A stretch of DNA of 64,000 nt from Chalciporus piperatus (GCA_038093975.1 JBBPTG010000047.1:104597-168596), one strand, 5' to 3'. Shown: positions 1-13,188, numbered from the stretch's first letter. Notes: generated from the sequence alone by a model not told the origin. Made by a program: numbers and translations.

Positions 1-1816
1 TTCACGAGTGCTGTAGTTTCGGAGTCGACTTTCATACAGCGATGATTCCATACAGCCCAGAATGGCGTCAACACAGGTCCCTAGAATCATACCTACCAGT
101 TAATCGAGTTTGACCCGTGCACAGACTCCTCTTGCATCAAGCCATGCACAGTGAGATGGTTCAAGAACACCAAGGTCTTTTCATGGAGAAGGCAAAGTCC
201 CTGACACTTCTCCTTCTCGATACTGTTTCCCCGGAGGATCTAGGAGAATCATTAAAACAGTAAGCGCTATTCCTGCGCTTATGCCGCTGAACTCAGAGTG
301 AAGGGATACAACAGTTTCGCAGCTACCACCGCTCTGGAATTCACGTACGGCTACAAGGCACGACAAGATGACGTGGTCATTAATGCCACCAGGGATCAAG
401 CTTCAGCCACGTTGGTTGGCCGACTGTCACCAGAGATGGCTTCCTTGGTCCACAAATTCCCATTCTGTAGGAGTTTCTTTGCGTTCAGTGTGGCTGATGT
501 TGATGACCTATCTATTTCTCCCTATTCGTATCTCACAGTCAAGTACATTCCAGGGTCCATTCTGGGCGCGTCCTCCAGTTTGAAACTCGTTTCCATGGTG
601 AAGGATATCCCGTACGAGTTCTTGAAAGATGATCTGGTATGTCCAGGATTTCATCGCCTCTTCGATCTGCTCATATGAGCTTCAAGCGGTCATTGCAAGA
701 ACAACGATCAGCCATGGGGAATGTACTGGCCAGTCAGGACGAGTCCAAAACACCAGCATCAGAACTGACCTTGAAGAACGTCGGTGCGACCATCCATATC
801 TGTGAGTCCTGCGTGCTTGGATTCACACGTTCTCTGAGGTCGCGATATCTCAAGCCGCCATTGACAACGTAAGACTCTGTCGCTGCCGGCATAAACTGAT
901 TAACATTATGATGCACTAGATTGCTGCAACGCTACAAACTTTTATATTAACCATGTTCACGTTCCCTGAGAAGCAACAGAAAGCTCAAGAGGAGCTTGAT
1001 CGCGTGATGGGCTCTGAAAGGCTTCCTACTTTCGAAGACCGTCCATTGCTACCATATATCGAGGCGTTGATCTGCGAATGCTTCCGGTGGCATCCAACCT
1101 CGCCCGCGGGTAGGTTAACCCATTCTCTCGCAGACCCGACTTGGACTGAGCATTTAACAGGTGTCGCGCACTACACAACCGAGGACGACGTATTCAATGG
1201 CTACTACATCCCCAAAGGTTAGCCCTTGTGTGATGCCCGAGACCTCGATTTACTCTTCAATACACCATATTGCAGGATCACTTGTCAGGTTCAATACATG
1301 GCACGTCGAGGCTTCATTGTTACCTCAAACCTAGCATCTGATGGCTCCTTAGGGCAATATCGCGTGCATGCGAGGATCCAGAGGCGTTCAAGCCCGAACG
1401 TCATCTACTTCCTGATGGTGAGGTGTCCCCAGAATCTCGTATCAGTAGTGGTTTTCTCTACGGAAACTTCGGGTTCGGGAGACGGTGAGTAGACTGATTA
1501 TATCTCGCGGCATATTCACCAACTTGCATGTTTTCAGCGTCTGTCCCGGTCGCGTTTACTCTGATAACATCCTCTGGGCTGCTGTCGTCCAAATCCTGGC
1601 TACGCTGAATATCGCAAACCGAGATGCTAACGGAGCGAAGACCGATATGTCTGCCCTAGAGTATGAAGGGAGTTTCACAGCGTACGCAAATTTGTGCTCT
1701 GACGAAATAACGCCAAGTTGACGATTATGTGCAGACGTCCGAAAGTATTCCAACACAAATTCACTGTGCGTTCGCACGTGAGGGAATCTCTCATTCGCAA
1801 ATCCACGCAGCAGTAG
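1..1816 (+). CDS. Cytochrome P450 (5' end outside window)
   Basis: This is a heme-thiolate monooxygenase gene that enters from the left edge. Twelve exons can be joined in one frame: 40-76, 125-259, 315-466, 539-636, 687-801, 855-868, 920-1109, 1161-1217, 1276-1300, 1353-1484, 1538-1681 and 1735-1816. Visible landmarks are the C-helix WRQHR, the ExxR motif (ECFR, near 1077), the PERHLL segment and the heme loop FGFGRRVCPG split by the intron 1485-1537. The intron 1301-1352 starts with GC and restores the Trp of the W-A-I-S-R segment. The I-helix reads SAIDNIAAT where family members usually have AGxDTT, so the usual Thr is absent; this rests on the predicted 14-nt exon 855-868. The signal anchor lies outside the window. 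Substrate is unknown. The next P450 is convergent on the other strand. Confidence 0.88.
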
Positions 1817-2453
1817 TGCAGTGGTTTTCTTCCGGGCTCGCGTGACCCGCAGCGTGCCATATCTGCTGATCAACTGTCTACGATCGATACGTCCACGAAT
1901 AAACTCCGCTTCCTTGTTCTTTACCAGGTCCTTTCCATCTGGTGATCTCACGAGAATACGCACAGCCATCTCATACTGAATTTGGTCTATCTATTCAAAC
2001 CGCTATCAAATATACGGCTACGCTCAATCATGATGTTGCTTAGCATGAGAAACAGATCACGAGTCCCTTCAAACAGTTTCTCCCGCCGGGAGAATCTTCA
2101 AGCCGATGACTGGGTCTCGCCACGTCCCCCAAAAAGTTCCGTTCGTGACTATCCCTTATCTCTGGCATCCTTCCATTCCTGCCGCACCCTGTACCTGGAG
2201 ATCTGAGCCCTCGATCCATATCTTCAACAGCTCAACACGTTAACGTCCTATCGTGGCTGAAAGTTCATCGATGCTGGTGATAAGAAGGGGACCCTTTTTG
2301 ATGGGTGTCATCATTGCTGCGCGATCAAACGACTCGTGGCTCAGATGGACACATGTTGCATCGTACACAATGCTAGAGATCTATAGGTTACATGAGAATT
2401 CTGAGCTTTCCTGAGTCTAGATTACCGTCGCGTGACCTTTGGTATTGAATTCC
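1817..2453. other. Intergenic between convergent P450 genes
   Basis: This stretch separates the 3' ends of the two tail-to-tail P450 genes. The open frames in it are antisense shadows of the first gene or short random frames. No repeat or RNA gene was seen. Confidence 0.6.
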
Positions 2454-4676
2454 TCATTCGAAAGAAACTTCATGTTTCTCTCGCAGAGAGCGAAGCTCTT
2501 CTTTCTCCTTTTCTGTCAATCCATCCTCGAAAAGCCGTAATGTGTTTGTTGCATCCGCAAAAGACCTTTTGACAACATGTGCACGTTGAGATGAGCGAGG
2601 AACGATTTGACAACGGAACGGGCGGGGCGCGAGAGTTATGTCCTAGTGAAGACCTTTCGATAAACGATTTGCTCGAACGGAATGGCTGGATCTTACGCTA
2701 GTATAGTCTTGCAGATCAAGTTCAATAGGTTTTCCAGTTTCGGGATCGATTGCTGGATGAAAGTCAAACGCCCAAAGTAGCCGCATTGTCGCGAGAGCCT
2801 ATGAAGCGGTCAAAAACCATAGAAAGAATGAGGACATGTAACAGACCATGGTGTGCTCGGCGACATGCATCCCAGGACAGATCCTCTGTATTCGTTCCAT
2901 CATGATTCAGCTGCAGCGAGCGCGATCAAGGTTGTACATACCCTGCCTGCTCCGAAGATGAGGGTATCCCTGAAATCTTTCCCGTGTTCCTCTGTCTTGG
3001 TCCCGAACTTGGTCTTTAGGAATCGCTCCGGTTCAAAGACGTCCGGATTGTCAAAGACGTCGGGGTCGTGGAAGATCCCCCCTTGAAGTCAAGTTAGCTG
3101 ATGATGGTTATATGAGGTAAAGACGTGCATAAATTCAGCATGACGGTCGAATCCCGAGGAATAACATAACCCCCGTACTGTAAGGAAATTGTACATTTGG
3201 AGACTGGGGCATGCACCGGTGACCTGACTCACGGTCTCAGTGTCGACCATTGCATGGGGAAGTCCCATGGGTAACATTGGTCTATATCTGACCAGCTAAG
3301 CGACATAGATGTCAGTCATGAAGAGCATAAAAAACTCAACGATTAACCTCTTTGATGAGCGCCGAAATGTATGGCAGCTCCTTCAAGTCGTCTAAAATGG
3401 GAAGTCGCGCATCGCCCACAACGGCATCCAAAGCATTTTGAGCAGTTTGTGTGACACGCGGAGATGCACAGAGGAGTAGGATCAATGACTGCAGATACGT
3501 CGCAGTGGTATCCGTTCCTCCTTCAAGCATGACAATTCCCAGATGTCTAGAACAAGCGTTTCAGTATTCGTCATGAGAACAAAAATCAAGTTGCGCACGC
3601 CATCGTAGCCCTGTCAAGACCTAGTTCATCTCCATGGATTATTATGTCCTCGATCATTGAATGAGGATCTTCCCCTCTCTTGACTCGAGCTTCACATTCC
3701 TCATATAGCCGCCAAAGTAACGCGTTTCTTCGTCGACGCACATCTTCACAATCTTGGACCCACGGTGCCCATCTCCTTGGAACGTATTTCAGGAAGGTTA
3801 GGATATCTATGGGAGGGTGCGTTCCGGGGTTGACAGTATGCTCTAGAGCATGTAGCGTGTCGAAGAATGTCTTCGCATCGGGTGATGCGTAGTGAGGTAT
3901 CCGAGTTCCATACACGATACATTTAGCGACTGAATGAGTGAATCGACGTGTGGCATAATAGAACGCCTGCGGCCTGAATTTAAGTAAACAGACCGCCGTT
4001 GAAAGTGAATAGTGTACCTCAGGATGATCAAGAAGATCACAAAGAAGCTGCGAGCATTCCGCCTCCTGGATGGCAGAATAGGTTGACGTTGCTTGAGGAG
4101 ACAAAGACTGATTCAACCATTTCTTGAGTGTGCGTAGTCGAGGGCCTAGATGATATCAGTTCTTATCGCGAGCTTGGACATCGAACAACTGACCATATTT
4201 CATGAAGCCCATATGATTTCCGTCGGCGATCTGATCTACGAGATAGAGTGAGGGACGGCTACTAGCATTCCACCCGGTCTTGTCGAGCAGTTCTTTCGCT
4301 GCTTTTGCGCTCGAAATGACTATCATCGTTCCGGATGCGATCTTGAGCTTGAAATCAAAGCCAGGTCAGTTGCAAACAATCAAGCCTTCTAAGCTGTTTC
4401 TACTTGCAGAGAAAATGTCGCCCCATTCACGAGCCCATTTCTGAAATCTGTGGTGCAATCGGTAAATTATCAAATGTTTTCGTGTATTACTACTCACTGT
4501 ATGTGTAACTCGGAACGGGGAAAAAGATGCAAGTTGCCCAAGACAGGAACTGTTGGAGGTCCTGGTGGTAATCCGGGCGCACGCCTCGCGGTGGTCGCAA
4601 CCAAACATACTAAACCGATCCCAGTGACCGCAGCAATGGTCTGTTGCATGGTGGTCGAGGAAGACAGGAACTCCAT
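2454..4676 (-). CDS. Cytochrome P450, complete
   Basis: The ATG at 4676 opens a hydrophobic N-terminal anchor followed by the proline hinge LPPGPPTVPVLGN. A many-intron gene of roughly 520 residues follows. Landmarks in order are the I-helix EGGTDTTA (near 3500), the ExxR motif EVNR at an exon end near 3347, WGIFHDPDVF, PERFLK, and the heme loop FGAGRRICPGMH (split by an intron near 2880-2940). The C-terminus runs through LDLQDYTS and ends at the stop at 2454. Two introns use GC donors: 4348-4407 (GCAAGT) and 3082-3128 (GCACGT), the latter close to the position of a GC intron in the neighbouring P450. All key motifs are present, so it is probably active, oxidising an unknown small molecule at the ER membrane. 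Confidence 0.9.
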
Positions 4677-4771
4677 AGCGCGAAGATAGGCCCCATGATT
4701 GAACCTGTCAGTGTTATATGTATTGACAGTTTTCCAAGATTATGGGTCGGTTGCAATCGATACTAGCCTAC

Positions 4772-5240
4772 TTACGTGGCGCAACAGTACCCCGGCGGCT
4801 GAAACCAGCACCCAGATTGCTGAGGCGCACAACGCGGTAAGAATTGTCTTCAGGACTGAGCTCCAGAACCTCCTCCATGTCCACGGTCATTTGGTCAAAG
4901 TTAGAAAGCTCCCCAAGCCATTCAAAACGAGTGATGGAAAGGCTGTTCAGGTACTAGCACGACCGGGATGGTCGAGAGGTATGAGACAAACGGCTTATCC
5001 TGCCATCGGAATTGCTTAATCGAAATCAGGTAGTTCTCCAAGCTGTCAAAGCGAGTTCTGAATGAGACTCTAAGGTTTCTGAAGCAATCAGCACAATTAG
5101 GATTATTCAGAGGGGTGAGGTGCGAGGCTTCTTGCTGCATTGCTGTTTCTTGATCAATATCAGGAAGCTCGCCAAGACGCTCAAAACGAGTCAAGAATGG
5201 ATCTCCAAGGTGACCCGCGCGATTTCAAATCGTGTTCGAC
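4772..5240 (-). pseudogene. Relic of a TPR-repeat protein
   Basis: Three degenerate copies of the roughly 40-residue repeat common in Agaricomycete TPR (often CHAT-linked) proteins can be read on the minus strand. Cores are TRFERLGELPDIDQ, FRTRFDSLENY and RFEWLGELSNFDQ, each followed by remains of a helix pair such as LSNLGAGF. The frame breaks between the second and third units (near 4930), and stops flank the piece. No start or effector domain remains. It lies just upstream of the minus-strand P450 and is best read as a dead fragment. Confidence 0.7.
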
Positions 5241-6871
5241 ACGTCCATCACTCACTGTGCCGGAGCATGAGTCATTGCGCATACTGCGAGCACACTGGGC
5301 ATAAATGGTACGGACAGGCTGCACGTCCCTTGAAAAAAAAGGCTGGAGGTGATGCTTGATCACATCCGACGATCGTGTTCTGCATGTCTGATATATGTGA
5401 GTGTGTGGTCATTCGAACAATGAATACCTGACCGAGTGTTCGCGAGGATGCGCTCAAAGCAGTTATGGCGAGTGCGTGATCGAATTGAGCGAGTTTTGTC
5501 GCTCTCGTAGGAATCGAGTTGACTTATGAACCAATCGAACTTCTCTGTCAATTACTTGAATGCTCAAATACTTGGACAGGGTTCGAGTGTACCATGTTCG
5601 TGCATCACTGGCGTACGGTCGCATTCGACCGGGATGTTCGAGTGGTTCCCTTGGACTCGGAAGAGAGGAAGGGAGAGGATGTCCTCCCCCCATGAGCACG
5701 ACTCGCCATAGTTGTTCCCATCCTTGCCCAAGCTGTCGTCATCATCGTCTTGGTCACGGTGTTCGTCGCGGTGGTGTGACGTGCGTGTGGTCGGTCTTGT
5801 CAACGTGTCGAGTACGATCGCATGGAGCCGGCCTTGTCTTTCGTGCCTTTGTTATTTCACCTTTTTGCCTGTTTGCCACTCTCTGCCGCCTGGTATCGTG
5901 TTGGGGCGTGCCCTGAGCTGGTCGCAGTGATGAGAGGGCAGGGGATCCGGCGTGGGAATGGCTCACAAGCGTCGTTCTCTCAGTGACCGCACTCATTCTC
6001 CTTCTCCCATAACTTGTACTAGGTTGGGGTCGACCGTGACCATCGATGCGAACTAGCTTCCCGCAGCGGAAGGCCCAGCAGCAAGGGCGGCTATGAACAG
6101 TTGATCGATCTTAAGCGATCTAGGTCCGTGCCCCCACTTAGAACGCCGTTGATGTGTACTTACTAAAACTCATTCCTCTCAGAGTAGCAATTGCTCAAAT
6201 TCAACGTGTCCGCCGCGCTTTCGTGTCTTCTTAATCACAACATACCCACAAACGGGACTCTTAGAACGCTTGCAGATTGTGTTTGGAGAGCATGGTTTGG
6301 AGACCTGACCTAAGCAGGAACCTTCCTCTCCAGATGAAATGGATAAGGAATGGTATGGGGATTGTGCTGGTACGTCGCCGTCGCTCGCCGTATCTTCTCG
6401 TTATACTCCTATGGGAGCCACGCCGGGGAAACGAGCGACACGAAAATAGCAATTTCCAGCATTTCCGAAACGGTTGGATTCGTATATGAATCCAACGGCA
6501 TGAGATGAGGTGCATCTCGAACGCAATGTCACCTCCACTTCCTTTTCACCTATAAGACCTGCTTTCGGGAATTCCCCTCCTGCCCTCACGAACCGACCAG
6601 GCCGTTTGTGTTACGTTCCAGGTTAAATCCGTATACCTAAAGGGCCTATGTTGTTCTATCTCAACGACCGCTTCTTGCTGCCTGCACACAGAAAATCCAC
6701 CGTCTGAATCACGAAAGTCTGAGTATGGTCTTTTTCGGGCTTATTTTAGCCATTTGGCACTCCCCCTCATCGTGAGTTTACGATTTTTGATCCTCCGAGT
6801 TCAACGATTCAAACACACCTTTGTAATCCAGGAGTTGCCGTTTCAGGGTGCATCTTCGTGCTCGGAGGTGA
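5241..6871. other. Gene-poor intergenic stretch
   Basis: About 1.6 kb with only short overlapping frames on both strands, none with recognisable motifs or splice-linked continuation. The last few hundred bases probably hold the promoter of the caspase-like gene starting at 6872. I see no repeat array. Confidence 0.5.
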
Positions 6872-9105
6872 ATGATGACCCAGTCCTACATCCACCAGTA
6901 TTCCGACTGCTCAATTTCTAGGGGTGATAGTCCCACGTCTCAAGCGCCATCGTATGCGTTCGTTTCGATTGTTTGTCTCGACTGCTGACACAGTTCTACT
7001 TAGCTCCGACCATCCCCGTCTATTTGCACTTGTCATCGGAATCAACCATTATGCCACCGCTACCAAACTTCGGGGTGCAGTTGCAGACGCAGACGCAATT
7101 GTGGAATATCTAGCAGTGGACTTGGGCGTTCCAAATGACCAAATTCGAACCCTCCGTGACCAACAAGCATCCCGCGTCGCTATCATTCGGGCTTTTCGTG
7201 ACCTTCAAAACGACCCCCGCATCCAGTTTGGAGACCCAATCGTGATATACTTTGCCGGACTCGGTGCTAGGCGTGCCTCTGTCTCTTCCAGTGATGCACC
7301 TTGCTCCTCGGAGACAACCGAATTCATTCTACCCCAAGATTACGACTGTCTTCCGGGGCAGAAAGTCGACCCCCTGCCGGATCGAACCATCCAGCTCCTG
7401 ATCGAAGCCATCGCTCGGGAAAAGGGTGATAACATCGTCCGTCACCTGCTCCACCCTAGAGATGTCGCTGACGTCGTATGCAGACTTTGATTCTTGATTG
7501 CTGTCACTCCGTGCAGGGAATCAAGGCTGTAGACAAGATACAAACGGAACGCTCAATGGAAGTACCGAGCGACGTATCTTTGGAGCTTGACAAAGATATC
7601 TTGGAAGCAGAACGGGTAGAAAATGCGGAGTTTCATTCCGGTTTTGCCCGGTCCGACATTTGCTGTTACGTCGCAGTAGCGGCATGCAGCCAGGACGAAT
7701 TCGCGCATGAAACCCCGGCGGGAGGTCTATTCACTCGCGCGCTTCTATGCCTCCTAAAGACCACGAACTCGGGGAGGTTGACTTGGGCAGATATCTTGAA
7801 ATATATGGATGCCGTCCCAGGGTACGATGTACTCCCTTCTGCAAGTATTGAAGTGAGCGCTTATATTCAAACAGTCAGAATCCCCGATGCGAAGGTCAAA
7901 ACCAGAATCGCTTGCTTTTCAACGGGAAGGTCCCCATTTCCACATCCATCTACTGTCCTATTCGGGTTGGCGAAGGCAACCAATACTTCATCGAGGTCGA
8001 CTCGACGGAGTGCATCTCTTTTGGCGCTGAGTTCGCAGTGTACCCGGACCAGGAAGCCAAATCAAACCCATTGGGTGTTCTAGCTGTCGACGACGACTCT
8101 CACATCTCCAAATCCCGGGTTATCTTGTCCTACAAATCGGAGGATTATTTCGACATACCGATTCCTTCGTTCGCGTCCCACACCCGGTTGGGGGAGAAGG
8201 ATGACTTGATTATCCACGTCCCCGATGTCGTTACCACCCTGTTTCAGGTAGCCATCGAGCAGATGGAGACACTCAGCTCCGGCGCATACAAGATCTCACT
8301 TGTTAGTCAGGAGAAGTCGGGGGTGGCAAGGTTGAACATCGCTGCGGATTCGGATAACAACCACATAGCATTCGAAATCACGGATCGCCTTGTGCGAGCG
8401 TACGGATTGACTCGGATGCCATTTCTTGTTGACCGAACACCCGACGCCATCTATCCTGTCTTGCATGCAGCTGCCCATTTCTATCGTCATCTCGACCGGT
8501 CGCACGCCAATAAGCTCATTCAAAACAAGATTCGAGTCAATTTCTATCAACTCCAGAGCTCCGATACCGAATACGACGACGAAGGGCAACCGTGTCTTTA
8601 CCCCATGGGTCCCAATCTCTGTCGAGACAACTTCATCATCGACTTTTTCGTGGTTCCTGGTGCAATGTACGGTATCGAGATCATTAATGACACGTCGTTT
8701 GACCTGTACCCGAGCGTATTCTTCTTCAACAATAGCGACATCAGCATTGGTGAGCCGTATGTTATTAGTTGTCCCTCACATATGCTGACTTCCGCAGATG
8801 CATGGTACCCACCATCTCCCTCTCATGAGCCTGGGGGAGATGCGCCTCTCTCTGGAAACGGCGGAAGCTTGACAGTGGGATACGGGTCAGGGGCCTCTCT
8901 CCCCTATGAATTCGCCATGAAGGAGGGCCAGACGGTTGATGTAGGGTTTCTGAAAGTATTTCTCACCACAAAACGGGTAGACATGTCAAGGATCGCGCTC
9001 GCGTCTCCATTCGATGACCCTCATCACGGCAATCACCTCCAAACTGCCAAAGTTCGAGTCGATGTCTGGGGCACAGTACTTGTCCCAGTCGTTCAGCGGC
9101 GTTAG
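6872..9105 (+). CDS. Caspase-like (C14 metacaspase-type) protein lacking the catalytic His
   Basis: Five exons (6872-6951, 7004-7436, 7484-7828, 7879-8749, 8798-9105) sum to 679 codons with an exact frame, and an in-frame TGA sits directly before the ATG. Residues about 35-270 form a caspase-hemoglobinase fold: FALVIGINHY at the first strand, then IYFAGLGARR where active proteins have the YYAGHG histidine motif, and LILDCCHS with the catalytic Cys. The His position is Leu (codon CTC). The C-terminal 370 residues form a domain shared with the next gene and ending WGTVLVPVVQRR. The intron 8750-8797 is 48 nt and stop-free, so retention would keep the frame; the paralog marks it as an intron. With the His missing it is probably a pseudo-protease or regulator, though this is an inference. 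Confidence 0.88.
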
Positions 9106-9879
9106 CATCAGAGGTGCGTGGTGTACCGGTTCGTTGACAACCCTTTGATGTGAAACTCATCAGTGACAGGGAGCTTCTGTCTGACCTCGCCTGAACCTCG
9201 TTCCTGGTTTCATGTAGATGTGTCCGTACCTACGGTGGTCCCATAATTGATGCACATGTATTTTGCTTCTCGATCTCGCTCCTTTGGCTTTCATTCACCT
9301 GTGGCGTGTGTGAACTCCCTGGACCGGTATAGACTTCCAAGCTATCTTAGGTTTCATATGAGAAGGTGCACCCACGGGAAATCGCCCCACTCATGGCAGG
9401 AAGAAGCGGGATGCGTGTAGTATGGTCTGCGGGTTGGCATACTTAGTACTTACGTGTCCTCGGAAATGAAAACTTGAAGTCGTGTGTCTTCCTGCTCTTA
9501 TCAACCGCAGTGACCAGGACTCCCTGAGATGTCAGCGCCACTGGATCTGGGTATGTGCTACTCAGAACATATTCGAAGGATCAGTGGACTTACCACCATC
9601 GTTCGATCAGTTTGGTCACAACTTCACGATGCAACTTTGCGCTCTCGCCATTGGCCGCCAACTTTCCTGTGCTAGAACGTGTGCATGTGGCGGGCTCTCC
9701 ACAGCATGGTTTGATTACCATGGCTGCGGCATTCACGAACCCTCAACAACATTGGAACTTGCAGGGGCCTTCAGTCTGATACCCAGGACGACAGCCTGCT
9801 GCATAAATACCAGATAATTCACCTTGGTGTATCATCTCTCGAATACTTTCAAGGATCATTCTCGAGTTCTTCTCTCAGA
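9106..9879. other. Intergenic between tandem caspase-like genes
   Basis: No recognisable gene. A 111-residue frame at 9482-9817 has no motif and overlaps a second frame. The pyrimidine-rich stretch before 9880 is probably promoter or leader of the second copy. Confidence 0.5.
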
Positions 9880-12470
9880 ATGTCGAATGCCCTCCTGAAC
9901 CTGCTCCGCAATCCATCTTTGTAAGTAAATTTTCGCGATTCATTTGATCACTGTATCTCAAAAGAAAACAAAGTGAAAAATACCACCAAAGTCGACACAA
10001 CGGGTACGTAAAATGTGTATCGGCTATTTCTACACCGGGTATTTACTTTGCCGTACTAGGTAAAACTATCCGCCATTGTTTGGTTCTCTCTTCTCTAACA
10101 AAGGACGATATCGCAGGGAACACTGCGCCGTTTGCGAACGCAATTACAGCAGAGAATGTCGTCCACTGGCACAGATGCACTTGTTCGTTGTTCTTGAATG
10201 GTGCTCCTAGTGGAGGGTGAACGACTGTCTTCATCCCGACTCTTGGGTCTGCTTACGGGAGACTAAATGGTGCTGGACATTCAGACTTACAAGTTTTTCT
10301 CAGGCCCAAATCCATGCCTGAATCGACCCGGGTCCCTCAGTACGTATTTCCAGAGGGATGATCCACCTCGATATTGACTGTAACGCCCCCGCAGGATCGG
10401 GACAAAGATATTTGCCCTCATCATCGGAATCGATGCTTACACCGTCATCGACAAGCTGAATGGCGCTGTTGCGGACGCTCAGGCGATGAAAGCATACTTG
10501 AAGGATGGGTTATGTGTTCCTGGGGAGCACATTCGCCGTGACGCTCCTTAATGGCGAGGCGAGCCGTGATGCCATTATCCAGGGTTTCCACGCACTGCGG
10601 GACGACCCTGCTATCGAAAATGACAACCCTATTGTCATATATTATGCCGGGCACGGTGGAGAGCTCCCTCCACCTCCAGAGTGGATATCCAGCGACGAAC
10701 CACAGACCAAGATCCAGTACATGCTTCCGGCCAACTATGATCCTCCACGCGTGTATGGTATTCCTGACCGTACAATTGGCGCATTGATCGAGCAAATCGC
10801 AAAGCAGAAAGGTGATAATATCGTGAGTGCTAGAGAGTATTTTGGATTCGATTCGCTGATTATCGCCGATAGACAGTCATCTTCGATTGCTGCCACTCGG
10901 GTTCTGCCACCAGAGCTGCCAACAGGGATCTCACGCCTCGCGGAGTGGAACTTGCGGATAACGTCCCACCTACTCTCGATGACAGCATCTGGAAAGCTCG
11001 GGGAACACAAGTTGCCATAGCGTTCGATAAGCATCCCTTACGCTCATATGTTTTGCTGTCGGCGTGTAACCAGGAGGAACTTGCATATGAAGCCGAGGGA
11101 CGTGGCCAGTTTACTCGCGCACTCTTGACGACGTTGAATGACTCTCGTCCCGCCCAACTCACCTACGCCAATGTCCTGGAGTATATTGGTCCTCTTAACG
11201 GGCGAGTACTTCGTGTTCAATCCTTGATACTCTTCTAATCCGCGATTGACTCAGCCAACATCCCCAGTGTGAAGGATATCACAGAGAGCGACTCTTCTTC
11301 AATGTAAAAGCGCCCGATTCTAGCCCTCCTGGCTATTCGGTTCGCAAAAGCGGCGGCGGATACGTCATCGATGCTGGATCCGCTCAAGGCGTTTCTAAAG
11401 GAGCCGAATTCACCATTTATCCAGACACTCGAAATACAAGTGCACCGCTGCTTGCAATGGTAATCGACGATGCCGCCATCATCGGAGCATTCGAGACCAC
11501 CGTCACGGGATGCTGATCGAAATCCCGGAGCATTCCATCGCATTACTCACGCGAGCTGGCGACGAGGAAGAGTTGGCACTGTGCGTGCCTCAGGAGGAAG
11601 CATTCCCTGTCTTTGAAACTCTTTTCCGGCTGTTGTATGGCAAACATGCGGGTTGTGTCAAGATATCCCTCGTTTGCCGTGACCTGCGCAATGCCAAGCT
11701 AGGGATCACGATGAACAACAGCCAAGTCGGCTTTGAGATCCTGGATCCGCGTGTGACGGTATTTGGGTTGACTACAATACCCTTCACAGTCAACCCTGAT
11801 GTCGATAAACTCGGCTGCTTCTTCACTGCGACTGCACGTTACCAAGCGCATCTCGGTCGCACGAGGGTAAACAATCTCATCGAGACCAAGGTGGAGGTCG
11901 ACTTATACCAGTTGAAGGTGTCCGAGTCCGAGTTCGACGACGCTGGCTATCCGACGCTCTACCCAGTAAAGCCGAGTCTCCGTCAGGACAACAGGATCGA
12001 ATTCGACGTCATCCCGAGTGCCATCTACGGCATCAAAATCACGAACAACACGCCGTGAGACTTGTATCCCAACATATTCTTCTTTGACAACAGCAATCTG
12101 AGCATCGGTGAGTGAGCCAAACCCACGGACCCAGTCCACCGCTTACTGGTATTGTCCAGAGGCATCTTACACACAGTCTGCTGTCGGCAGTCCCTACACA
12201 CCGTTGAAAAATAGCGGAGGGACTTTGACCGCCAGGTACGGCTCGGGCGGGTTGGCCCCGATGTCCTATTCCTTGATGGATGGGCAGGACATCGATGTCG
12301 GGTTTCTTAAGACATTTCTGACGACAAAGCCTGTCGATATGAGCGATATTGCGCAATAGTCGCCCTTCAAGTTCGACAGCGCGCGCACACAGTATAAAGT
12401 CACTCGTCCTCCGCCAGACACCTGGGGTATTGTTCTGGTTCCTGTGGTGCAAAGACGGGGGAGATCGTGA
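9880..12470 (+). pseudogene. Second caspase-like gene, catalytic dyad intact but frame broken
   Basis: This is a direct tandem paralog of the gene ending at 9105. A short exon from ATG 9880 can be spliced across a long intron (9921-10303) into the exon with ATG 10314; the start could also be 10314. The fold is clear: FALIIGIDAY, IYYAGHGGE with the catalytic His, and FDCCHSGSA with the catalytic Cys. The reading frame is damaged by a frameshift near 10540, another near 11500, a TGA at 12056-12058 and a TAG at 12357-12359. The C-terminal domain remains alignable to the end (LVPVVQRR). Read strictly, it is a pseudogene with a preserved active site. Confidence 0.82.
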
Positions 12471-13060
12471 ATGTGACTTGTTTATCTCGGATTTATCGAG
12501 TCTATTTTCGATGTACATATTGTGTACGCGATTCAGCCGTATTGTCGTATCTCGTGATCTGGTACTAGATTACCGTACTTCACTAAGTAAGGTTCGAGGA
12601 AGCCTGAGGGCAGTATGGCATTCATCAACGCATACCCGAAATTTCATGTTTTTCTACCACATCGTGGACAATGTGCACAAGTCTGAATCATACCCGCAGT
12701 GTTTCCTTCGCGTCCCTAGCACGGAGAATGTACCTCAGAAAACAATAATCACTTTGCCGTATTCTCCATCCGAGGAAATCGAAAGCGACATGGTATATGA
12801 ACAGCCTGAGGGCTGAGTGGTGCTGGTGCTGGGATGTAGTATGCCTATACGGCTGCAACGCTCGCCTTGGCACGATTGTAGATCAATGAATGAAATCCCC
12901 AGATGGACGAACGTGACACAAGATGAGACTGCTGGTGTCACTGATCCGATCATGCAACGCATGTTCAAAAGGCGTCAACGTCAGTCAACGTGGTGAGCTG
13001 TTCGCTCCATTCCTGCAATCAAACTATCGTCTTGAGACTCAGCAACCCACAACTTGAACC
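12471..13060. other. Intergenic, nothing recognised
   Basis: Downstream of the second caspase-like gene. Only short overlapping frames without motifs. Confidence 0.4.
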
Positions 13061-13188
13061 ATGCCCCTGCGCAGACTCGAATCCTTCTTGCGATTGACTC
13101 AAAGTCCCAAGAAGAAGCCCAAAGGGCTTCCTGCAAACGAATCGCCCAACATGCCTAGCCCGCAACCTAAAGGCTCGGATGCTCTCGC
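13061..13188 (+). pseudogene. Orphan first-exon-like fragment
   Basis: An ATG opens 42 codons rich in Lys, Pro and Ser (start MPLRRLESFLRLTQ) ending at a clean GTAAGTGAGG donor. The amphipathic start and basic spacer are like first exons of Agaricomycete caspase-like or signalling proteins. No acceptor with a convincing continuation was found downstream, so this may be the stub of a third, lost gene copy. Confidence is low. Confidence 0.35.

Noticed and set aside
1556..1969. 137-residue minus-strand frame
   Set aside because: Antisense shadow of the heme-loop and C-terminal exons of the first P450.
5560..5916. Cys/Arg-rich frame of 118 residues
   Set aside because: Overlapped by an equally long antisense frame, no motif, no splice-linked extension.
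9482..9817. 111-residue frame between the caspase-like genes
   Set aside because: No motif and an overlapping alternative frame; no homology to either neighbour.
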